Assembly: GCA_020747065.1 (NCBI GenBank)
Contig: JAGMVK010000008.1
Span: 2,666,001 to 2,730,000 of the forward strand
DNA: 64,000 nucleotides
From: Cadophora sp. MPI-SDFR-AT-0126
Lineage: Eukaryota > Ascomycota > Leotiomycetes > Helotiales > Ploettnerulaceae
Direction of reading: 5' to 3'
Shown: positions 1 to 10,566 of the stretch, piece after piece
How the letters are laid out: the number at the start of each line of letters is the position of its first letter
How positions within the stretch are numbered: position 1 is the stretch's first letter
Made by a program: the position numbers and the translations under genes
The notes under the pieces: model-generated
The model's database searches: none
Seen by the model: the letters and a program-made list of their open reading frames with translations, nothing else
What the model was told of the DNA's origin: nothing

Positions 1-182
1 TCTTGCCGAATATCATCAAGAACATCTGAAATAATGTTCAGGTCTCGAGAGATGCTGCGGATCTCTTTAGGCGCTTCTTTGATGGAGCTCCAGAAGTTGC
101 AAAGCTTCTTGATCTTGCCTCCGAGTTCGATTGCAAGGGAGACAACGGCGAATGTGCTGGATACACCGGAGAGGACTTCCAT
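1..182 (-). CDS. 5' end of a STAND/NACHT-type fungal N-terminal domain protein (partial, runs off the window)
   Basis: Reading the minus strand from an ATG at 182 gives 60 uninterrupted codons to the window edge. The protein begins MEVLSGVSSTFAVVSLAIEL, followed by GGKIKKLCNFW, SSIKEAPKEI and a leucine-rich end. This is the pattern of the fungal N-terminal domain found ahead of NACHT, ankyrin or kinase-like modules in Pezizomycotina: a short hydrophobic opening helix, then amphipathic helices with an 'APKEI' turn. In that family the domain is thought to act as a signalling or membrane-associated switch. Only the first domain is visible, so the downstream effector type is unknown. The start is well placed because no upstream in-frame coding is seen. 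Similarity is from pattern recognition only. Confidence 0.7.
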   Translation of the reverse strand, partial: MEVLSGVSSTFAVVSLAIELGGKIKKLCNFWSSIKEAPKEIRSISRDLNIISDVLDDIRQ

Positions 183-1210
183 GGTGGTGGAATTATGACT
201 ATGCTTGAGGAACTTGGTGGAGATGAGGAATAATTGTGGGTGACGTTTGATGATTTAGATAAGGAGGAAGGAAGGTTGACTGATAGCTGGCAGGGATGGC
301 TGAAAAAAGCCTTGCCTGCAGCCTTGTCCAGTTTGGCAATCATGTAATGATGCTTTGGTGCCTTGAGAGTGGAAGGCAAAACGCGAACTGCATCTGCTTG
401 ATGCGGTATCATAGTCATGATGCAATATTGATTTAAATATAAGTTCCTTTTAAAAAAATCTTCAGCCGTGCTTATACATTCTAAATTTATGTTTCTGATA
501 TAATAGCTAGCTTGTCACCAGTACGCACCCATGGTCACGTGTTCCACACCGCTACTGTTCTGTGTTGCGCGGTATTGGTGCCTTTAGCGTTCGTAGTTTG
601 GTAACCTACAGAGAACTGGCCAAGCTGAAGTAAAACCAAGCCTTTACGGCTGAAGCAAAGCAATTTGTAGCTCAGGAATGCAATACCAACTGGAATTTGA
701 TCTGATGAAAGTCCGTTAGCAGAAGCGAGGTGGTAAATACTGCACGTGAATGGTGGGGGATGCGAGAGCCAGGAGTATTATAAGGTTGACTACACTCGCC
801 TGTAATTTTACTCAGGCAAACCAATTAGTCAAGAGTATTTCCTACTCAACTAAATGTAAATAGGAGAATATTTAATGTCTCTTGAAATCGTATCATGTGA
901 AATTGCTCCTGTGAATGCTAAGGAAACATTATGGCATGAAAAAGTTAATCGACTGTTCCCGTGTGTGTATGTAAGCAAATGTGAATCTAAAATTATCCGA
1001 AAGAATCTCGGTACCAAGGGAGGGAGAGCCAAAGCAGGATCTGTGTTTGGAGACAGAATGGAAAGTGTAACCGGGGGTCAGAACGAGCCCCAGGGGCTAA
1101 AAATAGCCTCTCTTTGCATGCTCAGGCTTACTCTACCGCGTGCTCAGGTTGCTCAGGTCGAGCTCAGGCCGTGCTCAGGCATGCTCAGGAATGATTACAC
1201 TCGGCTCAGG
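183..1210. other. Gene-poor spacer with a CTCAGG repeat cluster at its end
   Basis: I see no convincing gene here. Short ORFs on both strands (for example 875-1243 plus) lack recognisable motifs and overlap repeated sequence. The right end, 1121-1210, holds seven copies of CTCAGG and abuts the truncated F-box gene. Confidence 0.5.
1121..1210. repeat. Cluster of seven CTCAGG hexamers
   Basis: CTCAGG occurs at 1121, 1143, 1152, 1163, 1173, 1183 and 1205. The middle five copies are spaced 9-11 bases apart, mostly as GCTCAGG. The cluster ends directly at the stop codon of the truncated F-box gene at 1211. Confidence 0.8.
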
Positions 1211-1761
1211 TTAAAGCGGCAGCTGCTCACGTCCAAACACTAAAACAGAACGAGCAAGAAAAAAAGTTGAGTCTGACTTTGCCAGTATTTTGGCCGCAAA
1301 GTCCACGTCCTCAAACGGCTGGTCGGGTAATGTGAGTCTTGTGGTGTGAGCAAACATGTTCTGCTGCCCATTATCAACTAGAAGCTATAGCTGCGGAGGA
1401 AAAATTATACCTTGAACTGTTTGCAAATAGGGTCAGAAATATGTCGAAGTCGCCTCAATAGTGATGGTGTGGAAAGATCGATCTGATGATAGACCAGAGG
1501 TGTAACGAGGATTTTGAATTGTCGAGAAACGAGACGGGTCGATGAGAGCCACTCCTTATCGCCTCCCGGCATCCAGTCGAACACGTCCATCTCATTGAAG
1601 ATCTATTGAACGGCCAGCGTCAGGACTTCACCCTTAGCACAAGGCCGTACTTCAATGTAGACCATGTGCCAAATATCTGCCACAAGGATAGGCTTTTTGG
1701 ACTTCGAAGGGAGTATGACTACTGGTTTTGCGCCTTTCATGATCCATTTAGTAGCTGCCAT
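1211..1761 (-). pseudogene. Truncated F-box/leucine-rich protein, copy 1 of the tandem array
   Basis: Three in-phase exons can be read on the minus strand: 1651-1761, 1411-1602 and 1211-1363. Exon 1 ends in ILVADIWHMVYIE, matching the F-box opening of the neighbouring copies (DSDIWYLVFAE and VNDIWYMVFAE). Exon 2 contains RLVSRQFK and YHQIDLS, equivalent to RLVSHEFN/FIDLS and RFVSQDFD/LVDLS in the others. The intron positions after 'E' and after 'QFK' are the same in all three paralogs. Exon 3 (AHTTRLTLPDQPFEDV) aligns with the start of the leucine-rich part, then stops after about 50 codons beside the CTCAGG cluster, so the whole LRR region and the conserved C-terminus are missing. F-box proteins recruit substrates to SCF ubiquitin ligases. 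This copy would make only a fragment of about 150 residues and is probably a truncated remnant. Confidence 0.6.
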
Positions 1762-2629
1762 GGTGCTTGGAAGCATGAAAGCTACAAAAAGAAATCTTGT
1801 TGTTCATGCTTGGGTTGTTAAGAGCGAACGCGTGGTCTAGCGAAACTCGATATCATATCTTCACGTTGACGCTAGGCCACGTGCCATTTGCAGTTCACCA
1901 ATAACTTCAATCATGCCATGAGGTCTCTCAAACTTCATATTGAGCGCCAGTGTCCTGATCGCCTTTAGTATATGTTAACAACAAGAGATGAGCCAGTATG
2001 GTGCGGGACATTAGTTGAAAGTTATCTCGGGCGGCGTTTCACTTTCTTCTGCTCAGAGGAGAGGCATTCGGACCGGGACAGTCGGCACCTTTGAAACACG
2101 ATAGGTCACACCAATTTCAGAACTTCTCATGCTCAAATGTGAGTGACTAAATTTATATCTGATACAGGTACTGGCATATGTTAGGATATGTGCACCTCTA
2201 AACCCTCCAGCATGATTCGAGATTGATGGAAATTCCTCAGGTAACATGCCAGGTCTAAAAAGGAAATTCCACCTCATGACTTTATGGTTATGATCTGGCA
2301 TTCCTGAGACAGATCAGAAATTACTAAAGTCACCATCAAGCATTCTGACATCAAGGTTTGAAGTTATGAGCGTTTTGTTGCAACGGCTTGTGACATTCAT
2401 ACATTCAGGTTTAGCATCCAGTGCTCAATGACCATGTGAGCCTTTTCCTTTCCTCCTACCTCAAGCTGGGACCAGCCTCGCCGCGGGTATAAGATAATGA
2501 ATGGAAATCCTCTCGGGAACAATCAGGATGTCTGTGCATATGATGTGATCCTCCAATCATGTTCGCAAGCATACACGATTACTTATGCAGCTCTCTATCT
2601 GTGTCCTTTGATCTCTCAAGACCCTCAGC
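1762..2629. other. Spacer between F-box copies 1 and 2
   Basis: No feature recognised. The ORFs on either strand are short and without motifs. Confidence 0.4.
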
Positions 2630-4023
2630 TTAATCAGAATCAGTTGATGTCTCTTGGAGAGGAGACTCAAACCGCTCGCTGCCAAATTGTTCATAGATGC
2701 CATCTCTCGTGCGGGAATGATATGTTCTCCGAACGTTAACCCCCCAAACATTTTGTCTCTTTCTGATTTCGATAGGGTTGGTAATGGAGTCGAGGTCGAA
2801 TTTCATACCCCGGCTCTCACAGTTTTCTGGTCTCCATCGTGGTGGCATTGGTGCAGAGTCTTGGACGAACATTACCGAGATGAGTGGTTTGCCGAGTTTC
2901 CGAGAGTGAAGATATTTCATCACGCGCTCCACAGTGTTATAGTCTGCATCCGCCGTTGGGGACGGCTTCGAAGCATTGATATTGTCTTGCCAGACAATTT
3001 CGCCTCTGGCGTAGAGGCGAATTTTGCGAAGGTTTTCGATAGAATTTAAAAGCTAGCATACCCGAGACCTATCATTGTATCTTAGTAATTGCCATTTGGT
3101 TAAGGAGGAAGCTCTTAGGAATCATTCTCGAGACGATCCGCAGAAATTCATGTAGGTTTGCTCACCCGGGATCGACTTCCATCATATCCTAGACCAAGAT
3201 ATTCCAGCTGTGGACAACAAGCGATGATGTCGACGATGGTTTTCTGAGAGAGCGATTCGCAACGGTCTGCACGAAACAAATGCAAACTTCGAAGCCCAAC
3301 TCCAATTATTGCCACTGTATCCAGCCCCATAAATTTATTCCAGCTTGAGTTCTCCATCTTGAAACTCCGTAAGTTAGTCAATTGTGTAAGACTCATAATC
3401 GTAACATCTGATCCGTAATCAGTCGCTAGCTTGATATCAACCTCAAAATCGACGAGACACTTGCATAACTCGCTGCAGATTGACACATGTGCTCATAAAG
3501 TCTACTGTGACCTCCTTTACTCTGAAATGTCGGTCTGGTGAGAGCTCGAGAGTCTTTGTATTTTGGCGAATGTTGTTCTGTACCACATATTAATTCACTT
3601 TTCCAATAGATGTATGATGTGGCCTGCTGACCTTCACCTCTTCACATGGTGGTGTTGTAACACGAGTCAATCTGTTCATGAACGAAGTTTGTGAGAGGTC
3701 GATGAACTCGTATGCATGTCGTTTGACAATAACATTGAATTCATGGGAAACTAGGCGGGTGTCGTGGAGCCAGGCGTGGAAGGCGGCCTGGGACATGTAC
3801 TACGTGCTGTGTATGTTATTTTGGCGACTTTTAAGGTCCTTCGACTCCTTGATAAGCTTGGAAGGTAAGTCAGCGAGTTCTCTCAGATATCAAAGGTGGG
3901 GATATCAGCACATACCTCAGCGAATACCAGATACCAGATGTCTGAATCGAGTGTAATCTTCTTCTTCGTGGTAGGGGAGAGAGCAAGACGCTCCATGTTC
4001 GTCGAAATGCTTGTTTCAGCCAT
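2630..4023 (-). CDS. F-box/leucine-rich protein, copy 2 (possible pseudogene)
   Basis: A five-exon model on the minus strand stays in frame for 359 codons: 3916-4023, 3632-3799, 3461-3577, 3166-3429 and 2630-3052. Exon 1 ends in DSDIWYLVFAE (F-box start) and exon 2 has RLVSHEFN. Exons 3-4 have leucine-rich stretches such as LTQLTNLRSFKMEN and CCPQLEYLGLG. The last exon has YLHSRKLG, matching YVHSRRLG in copy 3, and an acidic end. Two points are unusual. Exon 2 works only if the acceptor is the TAG of an in-frame stop that lies after a stretch resembling the paralogs (LIKES versus LVKGN). The third intron would be only 31 nt, so a one-base frameshift is an equal explanation. The likely role is an SCF substrate adaptor, inferred from the F-box plus LRR layout. 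The gene may be intact with odd splicing or recently broken. Confidence 0.55.
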
Positions 4024-4836
4024 CTTGGGTATGTGCTGTGTAGCGGCGTTGATGAATGGTTCTGAAATCTGATTAAAGTAAAAGGCTATGTAGATGGAGG
4101 TAAATTAAGTGGGCACGCTAGATTAAGCGTGATTGTTGACATCACGTGGCTCATTACCTCAGTTTTGTTTCAGTCTTTTAGGTCAATGTTATTCAGTAGG
4201 AGCGAAGTAGATCATACAGTAACATAACCACGATGTCTTGGTGTCTAGTGGGGTACGCAAGAATGACCTCGCATAGTATTCATGGAGACCAAACATGAAC
4301 GGGTAGCAGTTGCCAGCTCGGCTTGTGGCCGTCGTGTGGACCACGTCGCTTTACAGCGCTAGAAACCAATTTTAAAGTTCAGACATTAACTATCTTCGGT
4401 GTGTACTATGTCATTTGTAGAGAGGAGAGTGTAGAGATGGCTTCGCAGAAATCTCGTTTGGTACAAGAGAGCATGACGATCCAGAGTCGCCATTCCTTCA
4501 TAGACTTCCAGCCACTAAATTGCTCACGCGATTCTTATCGTCCACAGATTATACATCACAAGTGTCACAGAATGGCCTCTCCCTTTCGTTGCAATGCATG
4601 AAGGTGTCGTCCACTATCATCTCATACCATCTCCAAAATGCCACCCATAGGATCAGCGCAACTGTTAGAGTGTTACCAGCCCAAGCTATTTGAGGCCTAG
4701 AAGCACCTCCCAAGTGCCAGCCTTTGAAGCAGCCCAGTAATATTCATTCAGACACATGTACTATAAGTATACGAACAACAATTGAAACCCAAAATTGAAG
4801 TCCAGCTCGAAATATTCGCGCCTAGGGTAAGCAGGC
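4024..4836. other. Spacer, AT-rich, nothing recognised
   Basis: Upstream region of F-box copy 2. An ORF of about 92 codons at 4323-4601 (plus) has no recognisable motif and no splice context. I see nothing else. Confidence 0.35.
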
Positions 4837-5175
4837 ATGAGTGGTTTTAGATACCAGGACAACTTCTTGAACCATCACTCTACCTCACTTTCGCCATCTG
4901 ATCTTGAAAGTCTCCAAGCGTTCGAAAATGCCAAACAAGCGACGTAACTCATCCAGGAAGAGAAGGCATATCAAGAAGAAATCCGGATAATCAATTTTAG
5001 GACAGACTTCGGGCTGAACCCGCCAGATAAGCTAGAGATATTTCGCTAGAAGGGTCAAAGCACAAATCCTCAAAGGCAATTTCCTCACACCGAGAAAGAC
5101 TGCGAAGCTTCGAAAAATGACACAAACCGCTTCACTCTCTGGGAAAATTATGTCAAACTATGCGTTATAGTTTAA
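4837..5175 (+). pseudogene. Possible remnant of a small helical protein with two in-frame stops
   Basis: From ATG 4837 one frame runs 113 codons to TAA at 5173 with only two interruptions: TAA after QAFENAKQAT and TAG after PPDKLEIFR. The translation is rich in E, K, Q and R with helix-like stretches (LIQEEKAYQEEIRI) and reads like protein on both sides of each stop. Both stops could come from CAA or CAG by C-to-T change, as repeat-induced point mutation would produce. The family is not recognised. The stop-free pieces are short (36-38 codons), so chance is a real alternative. Confidence 0.3.
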
Positions 5176-5881
5176 AAACAATCAATAGGTGGGGGAATCT
5201 CAACAAAACAGAGCACGGTCCTGCTCGGGAATCCAGAACCAGAACGTCCTCTTGCGTCGTGTTGGAATTGCCTTGTGCACGCCTCCCAAGGCTCTGTGAG
5301 GTGTACCGATTGCACCGACTGATACTCCACCGCTGTGGATGGCGTATTGTTGATTTTGTGATGGTGTAGATGGCCGTGCTCGGAGCTGCAAAGAGGCCTC
5401 GGGGCCATAGGATTAGGTATGCCTCAGAGGTAGCGCGAGTGCGAAGGTTGGCTGTTGGGGACCGGAAATTATGGTGCTGAATGTTGTTCATCCGGGCCAA
5501 ATGTGGCGTCAAGAGGCCACTTACGACTTGGGCAATGCTCATACCTGGCAGTCCGATCCTAAAGACTACCTCATTTTCCTTATGAAGGGGATCCCTTTAC
5601 TCAGTCTCGATCCAGAGAAAGCTGCTCTTGAATTTACTTAGTTGTACTCAAATCACCGAACCCCTTAGGGACTTGCAATAGGGAATAGGAGTTTTTAGAA
5701 ATTCATAGATAGAAAGTATTAGCTCAGTTGTCTGATCAGAAATTCGGTGATCTCCCAGCGAGGGATGATTTATTTAGATTTGCATGGTTGCGTGATTGAA
5801 TTTTATCATACAAGAACATTCTGCCAAGGCAAACCTTTCGTGTCTGTCTTCCACCATTGGCGGAGCGAGTTGGTAAATTGC
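5176..5881. other. Spacer downstream of F-box copy 3
   Basis: A minus-strand ORF at 5165-5542 (125 codons) overlaps two other open frames and shows no motif, so I do not call it. Nothing else is seen. Confidence 0.35.
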
Positions 5882-7800
5882 TTATTCCATGGTATCACCA
5901 CTATCCACAAAATCCACAGCCTGCTCAGTCGTTCTCATTCCAATGCGCTGACTCCCGGACTGTTCATATGCCCCATTTATAGTGATAACCGACTCATAAA
6001 CTCTGCACGGATTCCAGGCTTTCCCGTCTACTGACTTCCAGGCTGATGGTGGGCTTGAGCTACGGACGCACACTCTGAAATGCAAAGAGGCGCCGAGTCT
6101 TCGTGAATGTACGTATTTCAAGAGGGCTTCGGCAGCATCGTAGTCGGGATCCGTTCCGATGTATTCGCTATCAACGATCCCAAGATTGCAGGCACTCATC
6201 ATGAGATCAACATGACGGAGCTGTGAAGTCTGGGCTAGAATTCTGAGAGTTTTAAAGCCTAATGCCATCAGTTGTAATCCAGTGTTTCCAACCAGAACGC
6301 TCTCCCTATAGTCATGGTAACTCACATCTGCATCTAGAGCACTGAACTCCAAGCATAGAGACTCAATTTTCCTGGCGGCGAGAAGGATATGGTGGAGGGA
6401 AGTGAGAGTTATGGGCTGCTCATCATAATTACCTATCAGGTCCAAGCTTCGAATGTGCTTAAGAACCCCAGTAATAACGTCGACAGGAAAGATGATATGT
6501 AATTCATCACAAGCAATTATCAGCGACTGCAGATTGCTCAAGCGGCTGAAGATATGCCTCATCAGGGTTCGAGTTACTTCTTGCAGCTCTTCCAACAAAC
6601 CGTCATCAGAAGGTTCAAATATTGGTTCTTCCATCTCGAGGTGGACTAACTGCTGCATGTTATCCATTGGAACCTGGGCGAAGAAATCCATGAGATTCAT
6701 TCTGTTGAGGGAGAGAATCTCAAGTTCAGAGAAATCCCAAACGAGACCAAACTCCTCGAGAGGATGTTCCCATTGATAATTGGTGAGAAACAACTTGTTC
6801 ATGGCTGGTAGACGGTCTCCAGTAGGAGCCAAAGAGTTGAAAAGTGTGCGACCGGAAAAGTCTATGTCAAGCTGATCAATAGAGAGTCTCGTGGCATCAT
6901 CGCACAATTCATCTGCAAAGGTTTCGTCTGGTGTCTCCATTAGTGCCGAGCTAGACGACCTGATGAATAGTACGTACCATGCCATGGAGTTACTACCTGC
7001 TCTATCACCGTGTAACCGGACTTGCTGAATACGCGATATCCTTGTAGCTTCCGCTTATTGTGGAGGAAGGACGATAGCCATAAAGACAACAAGTATGACA
7101 AATCGTAATCTGTACGGTCCCATCGTTGAATTCTGTTCTCAAATCTCGGGAACGTCAGAATTACCCCTGAAGCACATGATACTGTATGGGTCCTTACTGT
7201 ATTCTCTTCAATTTTCGGCAGCTTTTTATCAACTGGCTTACGTGTGCCTCGAATTTGACATCGCGAACATTTGGAAGTTGGAGAAATGTGGTGAAAACTT
7301 GAATTGTAGCCTGTATTTACGTTAGCAATTTGAATCCAAAAGAGCTGCAAGATTTTGCATTACCAAAAAGCTATCCCGCAGAGGTCCCGATACGTTAGGC
7401 AGCCGATCCTGTATGGAGAGTCCACTCAAGTCAACAAGACTGTATCCTAATGGCTTCACCATCATATCGAAATCTTGAGACACAAACCTGCAGGCGCGAA
7501 GCCAATTGCCGAAGGCGCTGATATGGGGACGGCGGTGGGGGTCGGCATATGACGGAGGGGTGTAATTTCCCTTGACAAGCTGCCGCAAAGATTGCATTAG
7601 GTTTTGTGCTATGACAGCATCAGGAGAAATAACAGACTAACCTCTGCGAATACCATGTACCAAATATCATTGACTAAAACCACCTTGCGCTTCTCCAACT
7701 CACCCTTTGAGTCAAGCGGCAGGGCTTCGTCTATGGAGAGGGCCGCGATATGCGGGAGTTCAATCTCTTTGAGATCGACGCTTTCAGTGACTGGCGCCAT
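5882..7800 (-). CDS. F-box/leucine-rich protein, copy 3 (intact)
   Basis: Five exons on the minus strand, 7642-7800, 7364-7579, 7198-7310, 6978-7132 and 5882-6912, join in frame to 557 codons. Exon 1 ends VNDIWYMVFAE and exon 2 has RFVSQDFDMMVKP, together the F-box (about residues 40-100). Exon 3 starts the LRR part (FTTFLQLPNVRDVKFEAH). The long last exon holds leucine-rich segments such as LPAMNKLFLTNYQWEHPL, FSELEILSL, LSNLQSLIIACDEL and IRSLDLIGN. It also has the conserved C-terminal block DYDAAEALLKYVHSRRLG, shared with copy 2. Donors are gttagt, gtaatg, gtaagg and gtacgt. A longer start at 7857 lacks paralog support, so ATG 7800 is preferred. The protein is presumably an SCF-type substrate adaptor; its target is unknown. 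It heads a tandem series whose other members are degraded, which suggests fast birth and death. Confidence 0.7.
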
Positions 7801-8688
7801 CGCAGTTATTGTGTTCGTGGAGGTGTTTGCGCAGAGTTGAAATGCTCGTTGACGCAAGAATGGAAAAGGCGCAGAAAGTAAACAAGGCTTCGTGGGCGAC
7901 CCACTTTTAGCTTAGACGAGCGCGTGCTAGCACTAGTCTCCTTTCCCGACATCTTCAGTAGCCTACCTCAGCTTCTAGATCGTTATCGTACGTTTGAATC
8001 AGAATATATGTCTTCCTTTTTGTCCTCGGCTTCTTACTCTGATAATGCTGCTGCGAGTCCTCAACGACAAATACGGCTCTGGGAAGTGAATAGCAAAATT
8101 TCATGCCTCGTCCGGACTCTCGAGACTCGTTGGAGAGACCAAATAGGATCCATGAGAAGTCAAGACATCTTTAGAGCCGTGTTTTACATCGTGAGCACAT
8201 TCAGTGGCGTAGAAATTTCTCTTTCGCGGAAGAGAATGGTGGCGACGAGGTTATCCTCACATTCCATCACATTAGCAGAATAATGACACTGCTTAAGTGA
8301 AGCAGAAGCTCTAGTACCTCTAACAGCACCAGCACTGAAATGCAGAATAGGAGACGGAGTAGACGCATGACATGGAAATACAAGGGAATCGAAAAGGGCC
8401 GGACCACGACAACAAGATGATGCTGGAAAGGTGATCCAAAAGTCTATAATCGGATCAAGGACATTTCAGGAAGAAGCAGCATCCGCAAGAAACCACATGC
8501 GAAAACAGCGACCTCGATTAGGAAGAAAACATAACCAGAGAGCAAACGCTGAATGCAAGACTACATACACTCCCACCCGAATAATCACCTCCGTTGTTGG
8601 ATTTGCCACTTCAGAGCTCGAAGAACACGATTCAAAGAACACATGCCGTGATGCCACTTGCGATCGATGCCAAAGAGAAATGCCACAT
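7801..8688. other. Spacer between F-box copy 3 and the surface-protein gene
   Basis: It holds the presumed promoter of F-box copy 3 and the 3' flank of the cysteine-rich gene. An ORF at 7924-8283 (plus, 119 codons) begins with GTG and has no recognisable motif. ORFs around 8431-8970 lie antisense to the next gene. Nothing firm. Confidence 0.35.
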
Positions 8689-9785
8689 TCACATTTCGAC
8701 CCTCCTCTCCCACCTGCTCGGCGCCTCAACAGGTTGTTGCGTCAAGGCAGGCGGCATATACCCACCATGACCCTGCCCATCTCCAGCACCGACTTGACCC
8801 TGCTGAACAGCAACAGGACTCTTATACTCCGTCACAGGTGTCTGCTGTTGTGGTTGTGGTGTATATGCCGGCGCACCTCCAGCAGCATATCCATCGATCC
8901 CAGCAGCTGGAGCAGTCATATTCTTCGCCTTCCGCGCCCCAAGAACTTTCCACAACAGAAGAGCGAGTAAAAGCACCACGGCCACAGCACCAATGGCAAT
9001 CCCCACCGCTGCACCTGTCGAGAGTTTAGATTTCGACTTCTTGCTCGTGCTGCTCCCTGGACTTCCTGTGGACCCGCTGCTGCCCGACCCAGATCCAGAT
9101 CCCGCATCCGAGACATCAGTCGCCGTGGCCGTGGCAGTTGACTTAACCTCTGTCGTGATCGTTGTCACACCACCGCCCTTCAACGTGCTCGTCACGGTCT
9201 TGGTGGCACTCGTAGCCACGGGATTTGTATTCAAGCCCGTCGTCAATGCCCCGCCTCCAACTTGGCTAGCTGCTGTTGCGACCAACGAGCTGGCGACGAC
9301 TTGGTCGTTGGGTACGCAAATACCGGCGTAGCCACGCGAGGGAAGTACACCGTACTGTCCGGGCTCGCAGCAGAAGTATTGGTCGCCGGTTAAGATATAC
9401 ATGTTCCATGTTTGGTTGGCGCATACCGGGAGATTTTGCACGGTAGAGAAACAGTCGGATCCTGCGAACTTGCTGTCAGAATCTCGGTGTATGACGGGAA
9501 AGAACGAGAGGACATACCAGTTGGGCAACAATACGGATAAATCGTTCCATCACAAAGCTGCCCTTCAGGACAACATGTTGGATTCACAGTCCCAGATCGT
9601 GTCGGACATGCCACTGGTGCGATGGCTGGGCAATCCGCACCTGGAATACCGAGGGCCCATCCACCTTGATAAGCTGCACGATTTTGGAGAGCTTGAGGAG
9701 CGAGCGGAGCAAGGTTGTATGCTTGGGCCCAGAAGGAAAGGCAGGACACGAGTGCGACAGTACGGAGAGGCTGTGATGAAGGCAT
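8689..9785 (-). CDS. Membrane-anchored, cysteine-rich cell-surface protein
   Basis: Two exons, 9518-9785 and 8689-9482 on the minus strand, give 353 residues. The first ATG in frame is at 9785 and starts a signal peptide (MPSSQPLRTVALVSCLSFWA). A cysteine-rich ectodomain follows, with CPTRSGTVNPTCCPEGQLCD, YPYCCPT and QYFCCEPGQYG. Then come a Ser/Thr-rich stalk with GSGSGSGSS repeats and a transmembrane helix at about residues 247-270 (AAVGIAIGAVAVVLLLALLL). The cytosolic tail is rich in Q, P, A and G. This layout is common in fungal cell-wall sensors and surface proteins. The frame requires an intron of about 35 nt (9483-9517), which is short; a 45-nt intron with the acceptor at 9473 would break the frame. 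No enzymatic domain is seen. The exact role is unknown; wall sensing or adhesion is a guess. Confidence 0.75.
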
Positions 9786-10566
9786 CGCGGACTTCACAAA
9801 TGTCGAATACTAGGAAGGAAGTCAAAAACGGGCGAAGGGGATTCGAGGCAAGGCAGCAGAAGAGGAGAAGGCGGCAGCAGGTATGATATATGAACATCTC
9901 AAATCCTTCGAGCCAAAGGAAAAGTTTCGGGTCCAACCAGAGGATACAAAGCCACCCAGCTCAAGAAACAAGCCTCCACATCTTCTGCCACGATGGTTTC
10001 TCGGCTGGGACTCCTGGTCTTCATATTTCCACCACTTCAAAGTTACCCAGCTTCAACCAACCAAGGAGGCCGAATCAGCGACAGTCAACAATCACCACCA
10101 AATGCTTCAGCGAATGAAACTAGGGCACAGCAGAACAACCCAGTCACATTCGGCAGAGTAGCACAGCCACGGAATCCTACATTGGCATCAGAACATCCAA
10201 AAATATGGAGAGGAGATTGACAGCAAATGAACTATCAAGGGGAGAGGCCTGCTGGTGCGGCCGGATAGCAAGCCTTGCATATAAATCCGAAAGATGCGGG
10301 GGTATGATTGGCTGCCTGAATGTGGCTTGAGCCCTGACCTGGAAACTGCCTTGGAACATGACAAACCGATCATTGGTTCCAGGGACCAAATTGAAGTCGG
10401 GCCAGACTGACACGGGAGCCTACTTCAGGTCGCAGCAGATTACAAAGAAGTCTAAATAAGCTTCTGACATTGAACGTCCCTGAGCGTCAGATTGAAAAGA
10501 TGACATTGAGGCAAATCGAAAGTTGTGAGAATTCATTCATCCACAATGGATAGCATTTGCAATCGC
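9786..10566. other. Spacer: promoter of the surface-protein gene and 3' flank of the J-protein gene
   Basis: Overlapping short ORFs occur in all plus frames at 9883-10220 but none has a motif. I see no gene. Confidence 0.4.

Noticed and set aside
5165..5542. 125-codon minus ORF
   Set aside because: Overlaps two other open frames in the same place, shows no motif, and composition shifts between frames look like chance openness.
8431..8970. 179-codon plus ORF
   Set aside because: Right half is antisense to the last exon of the cysteine-rich surface-protein gene; basic, low-information sequence with no motif.
9401..9886. 161-codon plus ORF
   Set aside because: Antisense to the first exon, intron and start of the surface-protein gene, which has a signal peptide and conserved cysteines.
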